This document shows positions 1 to 7,560 of a stretch of DNA of 48,821 bases, in pieces. Origin of the DNA: Thalassolituus sp. UBA674 (GTDB lineage Bacteria; Pseudomonadota; Gammaproteobacteria; Pseudomonadales; Oceanobacteraceae). The translations under genes and the position numbers were made by a program. The notes below the pieces were generated by a model. The model was not told where the DNA came from. It searched no databases and saw nothing but the letters and a program-made list of their open reading frames with translations. Numbering within the stretch: position 1 is the stretch's first letter; the number at the start of each line of letters is the position of its first letter. The DNA lies in contig DBNK01000032.1 in NCBI GenBank assembly GCA_002298335.1, positions 1-48,821 of the forward strand, written 5' to 3'.

Positions 1-51
1 TTGCTGCGCAATCGGTCGAACCAGAAGGTTCTCACCCTGCCTCACGCCCAC

Positions 52-76
52 AAAAAAACCGACTTTCGTCGGTTTT
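52..76 (-). terminator. Intrinsic terminator of tRNA-Ser
   Basis: Read on the minus strand, a 9-bp stem (AAAACCGAC / GTCGGTTTT) closes a GAAA tetraloop and runs straight into a T tract. It starts 6 nt past the tRNA 3' end, as expected for a tRNA transcription unit terminator. Confidence 0.85.
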
Positions 77-81
77 AATAG

Positions 82-171
82 TGGCGGTGAGGGAGGGATT
101 CGAACCCTCGATAGGTATTAACCTATACACGCTTTCCAGGCGTGCTCCTTCAACCGCTCGGACACCTCACC
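82..171 (-). tRNA. serX: tRNA-Ser (anticodon GGA)
   Basis: The minus strand reads as a 90-nt class II tRNA. The acceptor stem GGTGAGG pairs with CCTCACC, the anticodon loop CTGGAAA carries GGA, there is a long variable arm typical of serine tRNAs, the T-loop GGTTCGAATCC is present, and GCCA is encoded at the 3' end. It decodes UCC/UCU serine codons. The sequence is very close to the E. coli tRNA-Ser(GGA). It stands alone, with its own promoter upstream and a hairpin terminator directly downstream. The symbol is the E. coli-style name and was not checked by search. Confidence 0.95.
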
Positions 172-241
172 ACTTGTCAGCTTCGCCTCCGGGTCAACCC
201 TCGGACAGCTTGCTGGTTCTGGCCTCTGCCAGTGGCCGCGA

Positions 242-270
242 ACTATACGCAGACTCTTTCCATCCGTCAA
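242..270 (-). promoter_or_regulatory. Sigma-70 promoter of tRNA-Ser
   Basis: On the minus strand a -35 box TTGACG (265-270) and a -10 box TATAGT (242-247) are separated by exactly 17 bp. A GC-rich discriminator (TCGCGGCC) follows, as in stable-RNA promoters under stringent control. Transcription would start near 235, giving a leader of about 64 nt before the mature tRNA. A 7-bp inverted repeat (AACAGAT/ATCTGTT) lies just upstream at 269-290, between the nitroreductase stop and the promoter. Confidence 0.75.
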
Positions 271-295
271 CAGATGAGGGCTAATCTGTTGTTTT

Positions 296-862
296 TCAGG
301 GTTTTTCCGGTGTCCAGGCGCGGACGTACTCAGCCACGGGCATGGCCGGTGGGCTCTTCGGGGCGGTGTTGATATGGCCGATGTAGACGAAGCCGGTGAT
401 GATTTCGTCGGCACTGAGGCCAAGCTCCGCTTTGACGGCGGTGTTTTCGGCCATGTCGCCGGTGCGCCAGATGGCGCCAAGCCCAAGGGCGTGTACGGCA
501 TTCAGCATGTTCTGGATACCGGCGCCGGTGGAGAGCAGCTGCTCGTCACGCGGTACTTTGTAGTGTTCCTGCACGCGGGTGATGGCAACGACAATCAGTG
601 GCGCTCGCAGCAGGCGGTTGCGCATCTTCTTCGTTTTCTCATCACTGAGCTGGTCTTTGTCAGGCAGTGACTGGTAGTAGACTTCGCTGACGTACTGACG
701 GGCATCCCCCTCCAGAGTGAGGTAACGGCTGGGGCGCAGCCAGGCGTGGTCCGGTGCCCGCAGTGCCGCACGGAACAGGATGTCTTTCTGTTCGGCACTG
801 ATATCCGGGCCGGTCAGCTGGGCAACCGAGACCCGTTCTAAGATGTTCTGTATGGCGTCCAT
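296..862 (-). CDS. YdjA-like nitroreductase family protein
   Basis: A 188-residue protein of the FMN-dependent nitroreductase fold, closest in pattern to E. coli YdjA. The N-terminal stretch AALRAPDHAWLRPSR is the FMN-phosphate binding segment of this small subfamily, and GAIWRTGD lies in the C-terminal half. The family is cytoplasmic and dimeric and reduces nitro compounds or quinones with NAD(P)H; the physiological substrate is unknown. A clear ribosome site (AAGGA) precedes the ATG. It lies 35 nt downstream of queF on the same strand and may be the last gene of that transcription unit. The subfamily call is firm; the function is only general. Confidence 0.88.
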   Translation of the reverse strand: MDAIQNILERVSVAQLTGPDISAEQKDILFRAALRAPDHAWLRPSRYLTLEGDARQYVSEVYYQSLPDKDQLSDEKTKKMRNRLLRAPLIVVAITRVQEHYKVPRDEQLLSTGAGIQNMLNAVHALGLGAIWRTGDMAENTAVKAELGLSADEIITGFVYIGHINTAPKSPPAMPVAEYVRAWTPEKP

Positions 863-897
863 AGGTTTCCTTGTGATCGCTTATCCACGTTCCGCAA

Positions 898-1719
898 TTA
901 CTGGCGGAAGTTGCGGAAATTACAGGCCTTGTAGTCACGCTCTGTAGTTCTGAACGGGTTGATATCCAGTCCGCCACGGCGTACATAACGGGCGTAGACG
1001 GTCAGACTTTCAGGCTGACAGCGCTGCAGTATGTCTTTGAAGCTTCTTTCCACACAATGTTCATGAAAATCCTGATGCTGACGCAAAGAAACGATGTAGG
1101 CCAGTAATCCGGCTTCATCAATCTGCTTGCCACGGTAATGAATATAGAGGCTGCCCCAGTCGGGCTGTCCGGTAACCGGGCAGTTGGATTTCAGCAGGTG
1201 GCTGACCACCCAACCGTCGAAATTACCCTCTGTCGTTTGCAGTAACGCCGGGTTGGGGCTGTAGTCGGTGATATCCACATCCAGTTCATCCAACAGACGC
1301 GCCACAGGAGCCGCAGGAAAGACGGCATCCGGACCATGAAAACGCACACTGACCGGGCCACCGGCGGCACGGCTCAGGTCCTGCTCCATCAGGGCTTTGA
1401 CCTGCAGCTCATCGTGGTAACGGCTCTGATTGAAGGAGTTGAGGTAGAGCTTAAACGACTTGGACTCAATCAGAAACGGCGTGTCTGCAGGCAGACGGAA
1501 TTCCGCCATACACACCACGGGCTTGCCTTTGCAGTTCAGCCAGGAAACTTCATAACCATTCCAGATATCTTCTCCGAAGAAGGCCACCTCACTGCGTTGC
1601 TCGCCACTGAGCTTCCAGCTTTCTTCGCGGTCGATCGGGAACAACAGACCCGGATCGTACTGATCCGGATAAGCCGACGTTTTACCCAGCGGATTCTGTT
1701 CGCTTGATACTGAGCCCAT
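898..1719 (-). CDS. queF: NADPH-dependent 7-cyano-7-deazaguanine reductase (preQ0 reductase)
   Basis: QueF reduces the nitrile of preQ0 to the amine preQ1 in queuosine biosynthesis, using two NADPH. At 273 residues it is the long, two-domain (tunnelling-fold) proteobacterial type. The N-terminal half carries ESKSFK (85-90), the motif for NADPH/substrate binding. The C-terminal half carries SNCPVTGQPDW with the catalytic Cys180 that forms the covalent thioimide. The ATG lies 1 nt past the stop of yadH, so translation is probably coupled to that gene, and no strong ribosome site of its own is visible. The pairing with an ABC exporter is context only and does not prove a shared role. Confidence 0.96.
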   Translation of the reverse strand: MGSVSSEQNPLGKTSAYPDQYDPGLLFPIDREESWKLSGEQRSEVAFFGEDIWNGYEVSWLNCKGKPVVCMAEFRLPADTPFLIESKSFKLYLNSFNQSRYHDELQVKALMEQDLSRAAGGPVSVRFHGPDAVFPAAPVARLLDELDVDITDYSPNPALLQTTEGNFDGWVVSHLLKSNCPVTGQPDWGSLYIHYRGKQIDEAGLLAYIVSLRQHQDFHEHCVERSFKDILQRCQPESLTVYARYVRRGGLDINPFRTTERDYKACNFRNFRQ

Positions 1720-1720
1720 A

Positions 1721-2512
1721 TTATTGACGCATCCCGGTGCCGCGCTTCAGCAACCACAGGCTGTAAGCACCCAGTACGACCACAAAGAAACCCAGCATGC
1801 CAAAGGCGAACCAGATATTGATGTCACTGATGCCCAGCACACCATATCGGAAGGTATTCACCATGTAGAGAATCGGATTCAGCTTGGAAACATCCTGCCA
1901 GAAATCCGGCAACAGGCTGATGGAATAAAACACCCCGCCCAGATAGGTCAGAGGTGTGATGACAAAGGTCGGAATGATGGCCACGTCATCAAACTTGGTG
2001 GCGAACACGGCGTTGATGAATCCACCCAGAGAAAACAGCACCGCGGACAGCAGAATCACACTGCTCATGACCCAGAAGTTATGCACCTGAAGGTGAGTAA
2101 AATACAACGACAGCAGAGTCACGATAATTCCAACGGCGACGCCCCGTGCCACACCACCGCAGACATACCCGGCCAGAATGGTAAAAGGATGCACAGGTGC
2201 AACCATGACTTCTTCAATACTGCGCTGGAATTTGTTGCTGAAAAACGACGACGACACATTACCGTAGGCATTGGTGATCACACTCATCATGATCAGGCCT
2301 GGCACTATGTACGCCATGTAATCGACGCCATCCATGCTGCCGATACGGCTGCCGATCAGGTTGCCGAAGATGATGAAATACAGCGACATGGTAATCGCCG
2401 GAGGCAGCAGCGTCTGTTGCCAGATGCGCATAAAGCGACGGATTTCTTTGGTGACGATGGTCTGGAAGGCGACCCATTGCACCTGCGCGTTCGACAATGG
2501 AGAAGTACTCAT
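1721..2512 (-). CDS. yadH: ABC-2 type transporter permease YadH
   Basis: A 263-residue inner-membrane permease of the ABC-2 family with about six hydrophobic segments (roughly residues 25-55, 65-90, 115-140, 145-170, 180-200 and 230-255). The conserved FQRSIEEVMVAPV stretch is the coupling region that contacts the ATPase. It matches E. coli YadH in size and pattern. Its start overlaps the end of the ATPase gene by 4 nt (ATGA), so the two are translationally coupled and form one exporter. The substrate is unknown for the family; YadGH-type systems resemble drug or polysaccharide exporters. Confidence 0.92.
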   Translation of the reverse strand: MSTSPLSNAQVQWVAFQTIVTKEIRRFMRIWQQTLLPPAITMSLYFIIFGNLIGSRIGSMDGVDYMAYIVPGLIMMSVITNAYGNVSSSFFSNKFQRSIEEVMVAPVHPFTILAGYVCGGVARGVAVGIIVTLLSLYFTHLQVHNFWVMSSVILLSAVLFSLGGFINAVFATKFDDVAIIPTFVITPLTYLGGVFYSISLLPDFWQDVSKLNPILYMVNTFRYGVLGISDINIWFAFGMLGFFVVVLGAYSLWLLKRGTGMRQ

Positions 2513-3429
2513 GCCTTACCCTCCCGCACCAGATTCACAAACAACTCTTCCAGACGGTTGGATTTGGTTCTCATACTGCGTACCTGCACGCCCTGCCCGG
2601 TCAGCATGGCGAAGATTTCATTGATGCTCTGACCTTTGGCAACGGTCACTTCAAGTGAATCGTCGCCGGTCACTTTCACCGGGAAATCACCGAGCGTGAT
2701 GTCCGGGCTGACCTTATCGTTCAGATCAAAAACAAAGGTTTCTGTGGTCAGCTGACTCAGCAGTGCGCGTACACTGGTGCTCTGCACGATTTCGCCTTTA
2801 TTGATAATGGCGATGTTGCGGCACAGCTGCTCTGCCTCTTCCAGATAGTGGGTTGTCAGAATGATAGTAGTGCCCTGTTTGTTCAGCTCGACCATGAATT
2901 CCCACATGGAGCGGCGCAGCTCAATATCAACGCCTGCCGTGGGTTCATCAAGAATCAGCACCTGAGGTTTATGCACCAGAGCGCGGGCAATCATCAGACG
3001 TCGTTTCATACCGCCTGACAGCATGCGCGACTGCTGGTCTTTCTTTTCCCACAGATCGAGGGCTTTGAGCAGCTCCTCGGCATTGGCTTCGGCTTCCGCC
3101 TTACGGATACCGAAATAACCGGCCTGATTGACGACGATGTCGATCACTTTTTCAAACTGGTTGAAGTTGAATTCCTGTGGCACCACACCCAGCATACGAC
3201 GGGCATTAAAGGCATCGTCATTAACGTCATACCCCATCACGGTGGCTTCACCGGACGTTTTCTGCACCAGTCCGCAGACGATACCCAGCGTGGTTGATTT
3301 ACCCGCTCCGTTGGGCCCCAGCAGGGCAAAGAAGTCTCCCTGCTGTACTTCAAGCGTGATACCCTTCAGCGCCTCGAAACCGTTACCATAAACCTTGGTC
3401 AGGTTTTTTACTGCCAGCGCAGCTACCAT
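2509..3429 (-). CDS. yadG: ABC transporter ATP-binding protein YadG
   Basis: A 306-residue ATPase subunit. The Walker A motif GPNGAGKST is at 38-46, the signature LSGGM at 137-141, Walker B LILDEP at 158-163, and a switch histidine follows in LTTHYLEEAE. After the nucleotide-binding domain (to about 225) there is a C-terminal extension typical of the drug/daunorubicin-type ABC-2 ATPases. It powers the permease YadH encoded immediately downstream. It is the first gene of the yadG-yadH-queF run and diverges from the gene at 3508 across only 78 bp. That gap contains a small 6-bp hairpin (GGAGCC 3455-3460 / GGCTCC 3469-3474). Confidence 0.94.
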   Translation of the reverse strand: MVAALAVKNLTKVYGNGFEALKGITLEVQQGDFFALLGPNGAGKSTTLGIVCGLVQKTSGEATVMGYDVNDDAFNARRMLGVVPQEFNFNQFEKVIDIVVNQAGYFGIRKAEAEANAEELLKALDLWEKKDQQSRMLSGGMKRRLMIARALVHKPQVLILDEPTAGVDIELRRSMWEFMVELNKQGTTIILTTHYLEEAEQLCRNIAIINKGEIVQSTSVRALLSQLTTETFVFDLNDKVSPDITLGDFPVKVTGDDSLEVTVAKGQSINEIFAMLTGQGVQVRSMRTKSNRLEELFVNLVREGKA

Positions 3430-3507
3430 GTTTAACCCTGCATATTCAGATGACGGAGCCTGATGAACGGCTCCCGAGAAAGCTGGATGTCATGCCCCGG
3501 AGAAGCA

Positions 3508-3897
3508 ATGAACAACCGTACCCGTTACTACCTCGACCTTCTGTCAGAAAGTCAGCAGCGACTTGTGAAAGCCGAAGCACAGGAGGCCGGTACTATCAGT
3601 GAAGACATTCTACATCAATTCAGCAGCCTGATTGATCAGCTCACGGAACACAGGGATACAGCCTATGAATCAGGCCAGGATCTGCTGGCGCTGATCGGCA
3701 CGCACCACCCGCAACTGATACCGGTGATCGACCGCGGCCTGTTCTGGTTTTTCGGCGGCGAATGTCTGCACTACCTGACGGATGAAGAGATTGAACGCTT
3801 CCAGCATATGGAAGACGCCGCTGCACAGCATGAAGCGGAAGGCGAAGAGTACGACTACCGCGCCGCCAGCCGCAGTCTGCACGTAGACAGACACTGA
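3508..3897 (+). CDS. Conserved hypothetical acidic protein
   Basis: A 129-residue protein I do not recognise. The start at 3508 (MNNRTRYYLDLL) is chosen because GGAG sits 5 nt before it; an earlier in-frame ATG at 3463 has no ribosome site. The sequence is soluble and mostly helical, with many Glu, Asp and Gln residues, a FFGGE stretch around residue 84 and an acidic tail containing EAEGEEYDY. No signal peptide or membrane segment is visible. It is monocistronic: divergent from yadG, and separated by 220 bp from dcp. It is probably a real gene, given codon pattern and ribosome site, but its role is unknown. Confidence 0.72.
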   Translation: MNNRTRYYLDLLSESQQRLVKAEAQEAGTISEDILHQFSSLIDQLTEHRDTAYESGQDLLALIGTHHPQLIPVIDRGLFWFFGGECLHYLTDEEIERFQHMEDAAAQHEAEGEEYDYRAASRSLHVDRH

Positions 3898-4117
3898 CAG
3901 GTGCCGTCATCCCGGCGGCACTGGTAACAGAGACGACAAAGACTGTTCCTTACAGTGATGCGCTTGTTCCACGCTCATCCCCTTCCCTATACTCGTGGGC
4001 CTGCCAGTCCGGCACGGATACCGACCGGGCTCATACTATTCCCGCTGCCCTGTCTTACCTGAAGAAAGGAACTTTCCTGTCAGCCAGCCGGGCAGCATCG
4101 CTCAAACGGGAGACCCG

Positions 4118-6256
4118 ATGCGACTCACACTTCTGGCCGCTGCCATCAGCAGCACTCTTCTTCTGACCGCTTGCAACGACGCAGAGACCCAACACCCTGA
4201 AGGAAGCGGAGATATGATCGCGACCGAAGCTGAAACCTCAAATCCGCTGTTCTCGCAAAGCCCGCTGCAGTATCAGGCCCCTGAGTTCGACAAGATCAAC
4301 ACCGGCCTGTACGAACCTGCGTTTGAAGCCGGTATGACGCAGCATCTTCAGGAAATCGAAGCCATTGCCGAGAACCCGGAACCGGCCACCTTTGAGAACA
4401 CCATCGCGGCGATGGAAACCTCGGGTGAACTGCTCAACCGTACCGCCAACGTCTTCTTTAACCTCTCTGGCCTGATCTCAGATGACGAGTACCAACGCAT
4501 CGAAGCGGACATCTCACCCAAGCTGTCCGGCCATTCTGACGACATTCTGCTCAACACCAGACTGTTTGCCCGCGTAAAAGCTATTTACGATAACCGCGAC
4601 AGCCTGAGTGCCGAAGAAAAACGCATTGCAGAACTGACCTACACCGACTTCGTCCGTGCCGGTGCCAACCTCTCCGCGGAACAGCAAGCCCGTATCCGTG
4701 AGATCAATACCGAACTGACTACGCTGGAAACTGAGTTCTCCCAGAATGTGATGAACTCATTCAAGAACGACACCATTCTTGTGGAAGACAAAGCCGAGCT
4801 CGCCGGTCTGTCTGACGATGAAATCGCGTCTCTGAAAGCCGCTGCTGAAGGCGCTGGCAAAACCGGCTATATGATCACTCTGGTCAACACTACCCGCCAG
4901 CCAGTCCTGGGAAGCCTCGAAAACCGCGCACTGCGTCAGAAAATCTGGGAAGCCTCGGCTTACCGCCTGCAGGACGCCAACTCACCGATCGTGCTGAAGC
5001 TGGTGAAGCTGCGCGCTGAGAAAGCCGCTCTGCTGGGTTACCCGGACTGGGCCTCTTACGTGATTGCGGATCAGATGGCCGGAGACCCGTCTGAGGTGTA
5101 CGGCATTCTGGATGACCTGGCCCCGCAGGCCGTTGCCGCCGCGAAAAAAGAAGCCGCTGAAATTCAGGACATGATCAAAGCCGATGGCAAAGATTTCACG
5201 CTGGAGCCGTGGGACTGGGCGTACTACTCCGGCAAAGTAAAACAGGCCAGATACGCCTTCGACGAAAGCGAGATCAAGCCTTACTTTGAAATGAACCGCG
5301 TACTGAACGACGGTCTGTTCTATGCCATGAACAAGCTCTATGGCATCACGGTTAAACCGCGCACAGACCTGCCGGTGTGGAATGACGACGTGATGGCGTG
5401 GGAAGTGTTCAACGCCGATGGTTCGTCTGTTGGCCTGTTCTACCTTGACCCGTACGCCCGTGACGGTAAGCGTGGCGGTGCGTGGATGAGTGAATACGTA
5501 GGCCAGAGCACGCTGCTGGGTACCAAACCAGTGGTTTACAACGCACTGAACATCCCGAAACCTGCCGAAGGTCAGCCAACCCTGATGACCTACGACGAAG
5601 TATCCACCCTGTTCCACGAGTTCGGTCATGGCGTACACGGTCTGTTCTCTATGGTGAAATACCCGTCTGTCGCAGGCACTAGCACACCGCGTGATTTTGT
5701 TGAGTTCCCGTCTCAGTTCCACGAAGACTACAGTCTGGATCCGGATGTCCTGGCCAACTACGCCAAGCACTACGAAACCGGTGAGCCGATTCCTCAGGAT
5801 CTGCTGAATAAAATGCTGACGGCCAACAAGTTCAACTCCGGCTTCAACACCACCGAGTATCTTGCAGCTGCCCTGCTGGATATGGAATGGCACTCGGTTC
5901 CTGCCGATGCTGAAATCACTGACGTGAACGCCTTCGAGAAAGAAGCACTGGCGAAACACGGCATTGACTACGCGCCGGTACCACCACGCTATAAAACAGA
6001 CTACTTCAGCCATACCTTTGCCGGTGGTTATTCTGCAGGTTACTACGCCTACCTGTGGACTGAAGTGCTGGCGGCTGATTCCTTTGCCTATCTGCAGACC
6101 AAGGGCGGTATTACCCGTGAAAATGGTGATACTTACCGCAATCTGATTCTGTCAGTCGGTAACAGCAAAGACCTGATGGAGCAGTACGTAGAGCTGCGCG
6201 GTCAGAAACCAACCACGGATGCTCTGCTGGTCCGCCGTGGCCTGAAGTACAAATAA
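4118..6256 (+). CDS. dcp: M3 family peptidyl-dipeptidase Dcp, lipoprotein form
   Basis: A zinc metallopeptidase of family M3 (thimet oligopeptidase/Dcp group) that removes C-terminal dipeptides from short peptides. The start at 4118 follows GGGAG and gives 712 residues. The N-terminus is a lipoprotein signal peptide with lipobox LLTAC and Cys19 as the lipidation site; +2 is Asn, so outer-membrane sorting is expected. The zinc site HEFGH lies at 500-504, with the third ligand Glu529 in DFVEFPSQ, and the C-terminal substrate region contains FAGGYSAGYYAYLW. Length matches the family. E. coli Dcp lacks a lipoprotein signal, so a periplasm-facing enzyme feeding peptide uptake is inferred. A terminator follows. 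Confidence 0.95.
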   Translation: MRLTLLAAAISSTLLLTACNDAETQHPEGSGDMIATEAETSNPLFSQSPLQYQAPEFDKINTGLYEPAFEAGMTQHLQEIEAIAENPEPATFENTIAAMETSGELLNRTANVFFNLSGLISDDEYQRIEADISPKLSGHSDDILLNTRLFARVKAIYDNRDSLSAEEKRIAELTYTDFVRAGANLSAEQQARIREINTELTTLETEFSQNVMNSFKNDTILVEDKAELAGLSDDEIASLKAAAEGAGKTGYMITLVNTTRQPVLGSLENRALRQKIWEASAYRLQDANSPIVLKLVKLRAEKAALLGYPDWASYVIADQMAGDPSEVYGILDDLAPQAVAAAKKEAAEIQDMIKADGKDFTLEPWDWAYYSGKVKQARYAFDESEIKPYFEMNRVLNDGLFYAMNKLYGITVKPRTDLPVWNDDVMAWEVFNADGSSVGLFYLDPYARDGKRGGAWMSEYVGQSTLLGTKPVVYNALNIPKPAEGQPTLMTYDEVSTLFHEFGHGVHGLFSMVKYPSVAGTSTPRDFVEFPSQFHEDYSLDPDVLANYAKHYETGEPIPQDLLNKMLTANKFNSGFNTTEYLAAALLDMEWHSVPADAEITDVNAFEKEALAKHGIDYAPVPPRYKTDYFSHTFAGGYSAGYYAYLWTEVLAADSFAYLQTKGGITRENGDTYRNLILSVGNSKDLMEQYVELRGQKPTTDALLVRRGLKYK

Positions 6257-6311
6257 GGGCTGCTGAAAACCGCTCCTGACAAGGCCGGACTTCCGGTTGC
6301 TGTCAGACAGG

Positions 6312-6343
6312 AAAAAGGCTGACCTCCGGGTCGGCCTTTTTTA
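6312..6343 (+). terminator. Intrinsic terminator after dcp
   Basis: The stem AAAGGCTGACC / GGTCGGCCTTT (one T-G pair) has a short loop and continues into a T tract at 6337-6342. It lies 55 nt past the dcp stop. Confidence 0.88.
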
Positions 6344-6363
6344 TTGGGTGATTCCCGGGTTAC

Positions 6364-6410
6364 GCATAACTACTCAAACTTTGCATAACTACTCATAGTG
6401 TGCATAAATA
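6364..6410 (+). repeat. Three phased 19-bp direct repeats upstream of an ATPase gene
   Basis: GCATAACTACTCA occurs at 6364-6376 and again at 6383-6395, and a shorter related copy, GCATAAATA, starts at 6402. The three starts are spaced exactly 19 bp apart, and the last ends 26 bp before the ATG at 6437. Such phased repeats usually bind a protein cooperatively (operator or iteron). No other copies were noticed in the window. Confidence 0.7.
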
Positions 6411-6436
6411 AGCGTAAATGGCACAGAGAATTCTTC

Positions 6437-7552
6437 ATGGACGGCTGGCACTTTCCCCGTACGGATCTGGCAAATCATTACCTCAGCCTGTTTGATCTGG
6501 GCATTTCATCAAGCTTTGCGCTGATCGCCCCGCGCCGCAAAGGCAAGACGCTGTTTATTCTGCGTGACCTCGCCCCTGCCGCGAACAAAAAGAAATACCT
6601 GCCGGTGTACGCCAGTCTCTGGTCGAACATCAATGCCCCGCATGAAGGCCTGATACAGGCACTGGAAGAAGCCATTGCCGCGCAGGATAAAAAAGGCTTT
6701 GTCAGCCGTTTACTGCAGGCCAAAATCAAGAAGGCGACGCTGAGCAATGAACTGCTCGGGCGCATGGAAGTGGAGTTTGCCGGCAACCCGGAAAAAGTCA
6801 GCAGCAAAGAATTAACCTATCTGGATCAGCTGCTCACCACGCTCACTGAAAAAGCCGGTAAGAAAACCGTGTTACTGCTGATTGATGAAGTTCAGCACCT
6901 GTCGACCTCTCCGGCATTTGATCCTCTCACTCACGCTTTACGCACCATGCTCGATAAGCGTCAGGGCCAGGTTAAGAGCATGTTCACCGGCTCTTCCCGT
7001 CATTACATGAACCTGCTGTTCAATGAGTCGCAGTCGCCGTTTTATCATTTTTCCCAGCCTCTGCCCTTTCCCGATCTCGACCGTGATTTCCTGACCTTCC
7101 TGCAGGAGAAACTGGCCTCTGATCATCACCTGACGGTCAGTGTGGCTGAGCTGAGCCGTTCGTTCAGCCAATTGGATCAGTCACCTTACTGGATGATGAA
7201 GCTCATCACCCGTCTGGTCACCGCACGCACATCCTGCAAAGAGGCACTGGAGTATGTCACTCACCTGATTGAAGCTGCTGAAGACTATGAGGGGCTGGCA
7301 AAGCAGATGAAGCCTGCCGACCGGCTGATTTTCCTGGCACTGTGCGACGGGAAAAATCCGTTTTCACAAACGCTGTTACAACGGATAGATCAGCAGACGT
7401 CGGTGAAAGGCGTGGCATCCAATATTCAGCGTTCTCTGCAACGCCTGCAGGAGCAGCAGCTGATCAGTCAGCCGAAAAAAGGCGAGTATCAGGTGGAAAA
7501 ATCCGGGCTTGAACGTTTTCTCCGGACCCGGGAAAAACCAAAGAGTAAATAA
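6437..7552 (+). CDS. AAA-type ATPase with winged-helix-like C-terminus
   Basis: A 371-residue P-loop ATPase of the archaeal ATPase/ORC-Cdc6-like group. Walker A APRRKGKT is at 31-38, Walker B VLLLIDE at 145-151, and a sensor-like FTGSSRH segment follows. The C-terminal 90 residues (SVKGVASNIQRSLQRLQEQQLISQ) look like a winged-helix DNA-binding domain. The start at 6437 is preceded by AGAG; the upstream ATG at 6398 lies inside the repeats and lacks a ribosome site. It is a single gene with no transposase or toxin partner, convergent with the gene ending at 7561 (8-bp gap). Proteins of this type are common in proteobacteria but uncharacterised. The upstream repeats suggest autoregulation or DNA binding, which is inference. 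Confidence 0.82.
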   Translation: MDGWHFPRTDLANHYLSLFDLGISSSFALIAPRRKGKTLFILRDLAPAANKKKYLPVYASLWSNINAPHEGLIQALEEAIAAQDKKGFVSRLLQAKIKKATLSNELLGRMEVEFAGNPEKVSSKELTYLDQLLTTLTEKAGKKTVLLLIDEVQHLSTSPAFDPLTHALRTMLDKRQGQVKSMFTGSSRHYMNLLFNESQSPFYHFSQPLPFPDLDRDFLTFLQEKLASDHHLTVSVAELSRSFSQLDQSPYWMMKLITRLVTARTSCKEALEYVTHLIEAAEDYEGLAKQMKPADRLIFLALCDGKNPFSQTLLQRIDQQTSVKGVASNIQRSLQRLQEQQLISQPKKGEYQVEKSGLERFLRTREKPKSK

Positions 7553-7560
7553 GCAATAAA

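Noticed and set aside
269..290. A plus-strand terminator (AACAGAT / ATCTGTT then GTTTTT)
   Set aside because: No plus-strand gene ends before it; kept only as an inverted repeat near the tRNA promoter.
4982..6013. A 343-codon open frame on the minus strand
   Set aside because: It lies wholly inside dcp on the opposite strand, has no recognisable domain or ribosome site, and arises from the codon bias of the real gene.
6437..7552. The AAA ATPase as a transposition helper (TniB/IstB type)
   Set aside because: No transposase, terminal repeats or partner genes flank it; it lies between ordinary genes.
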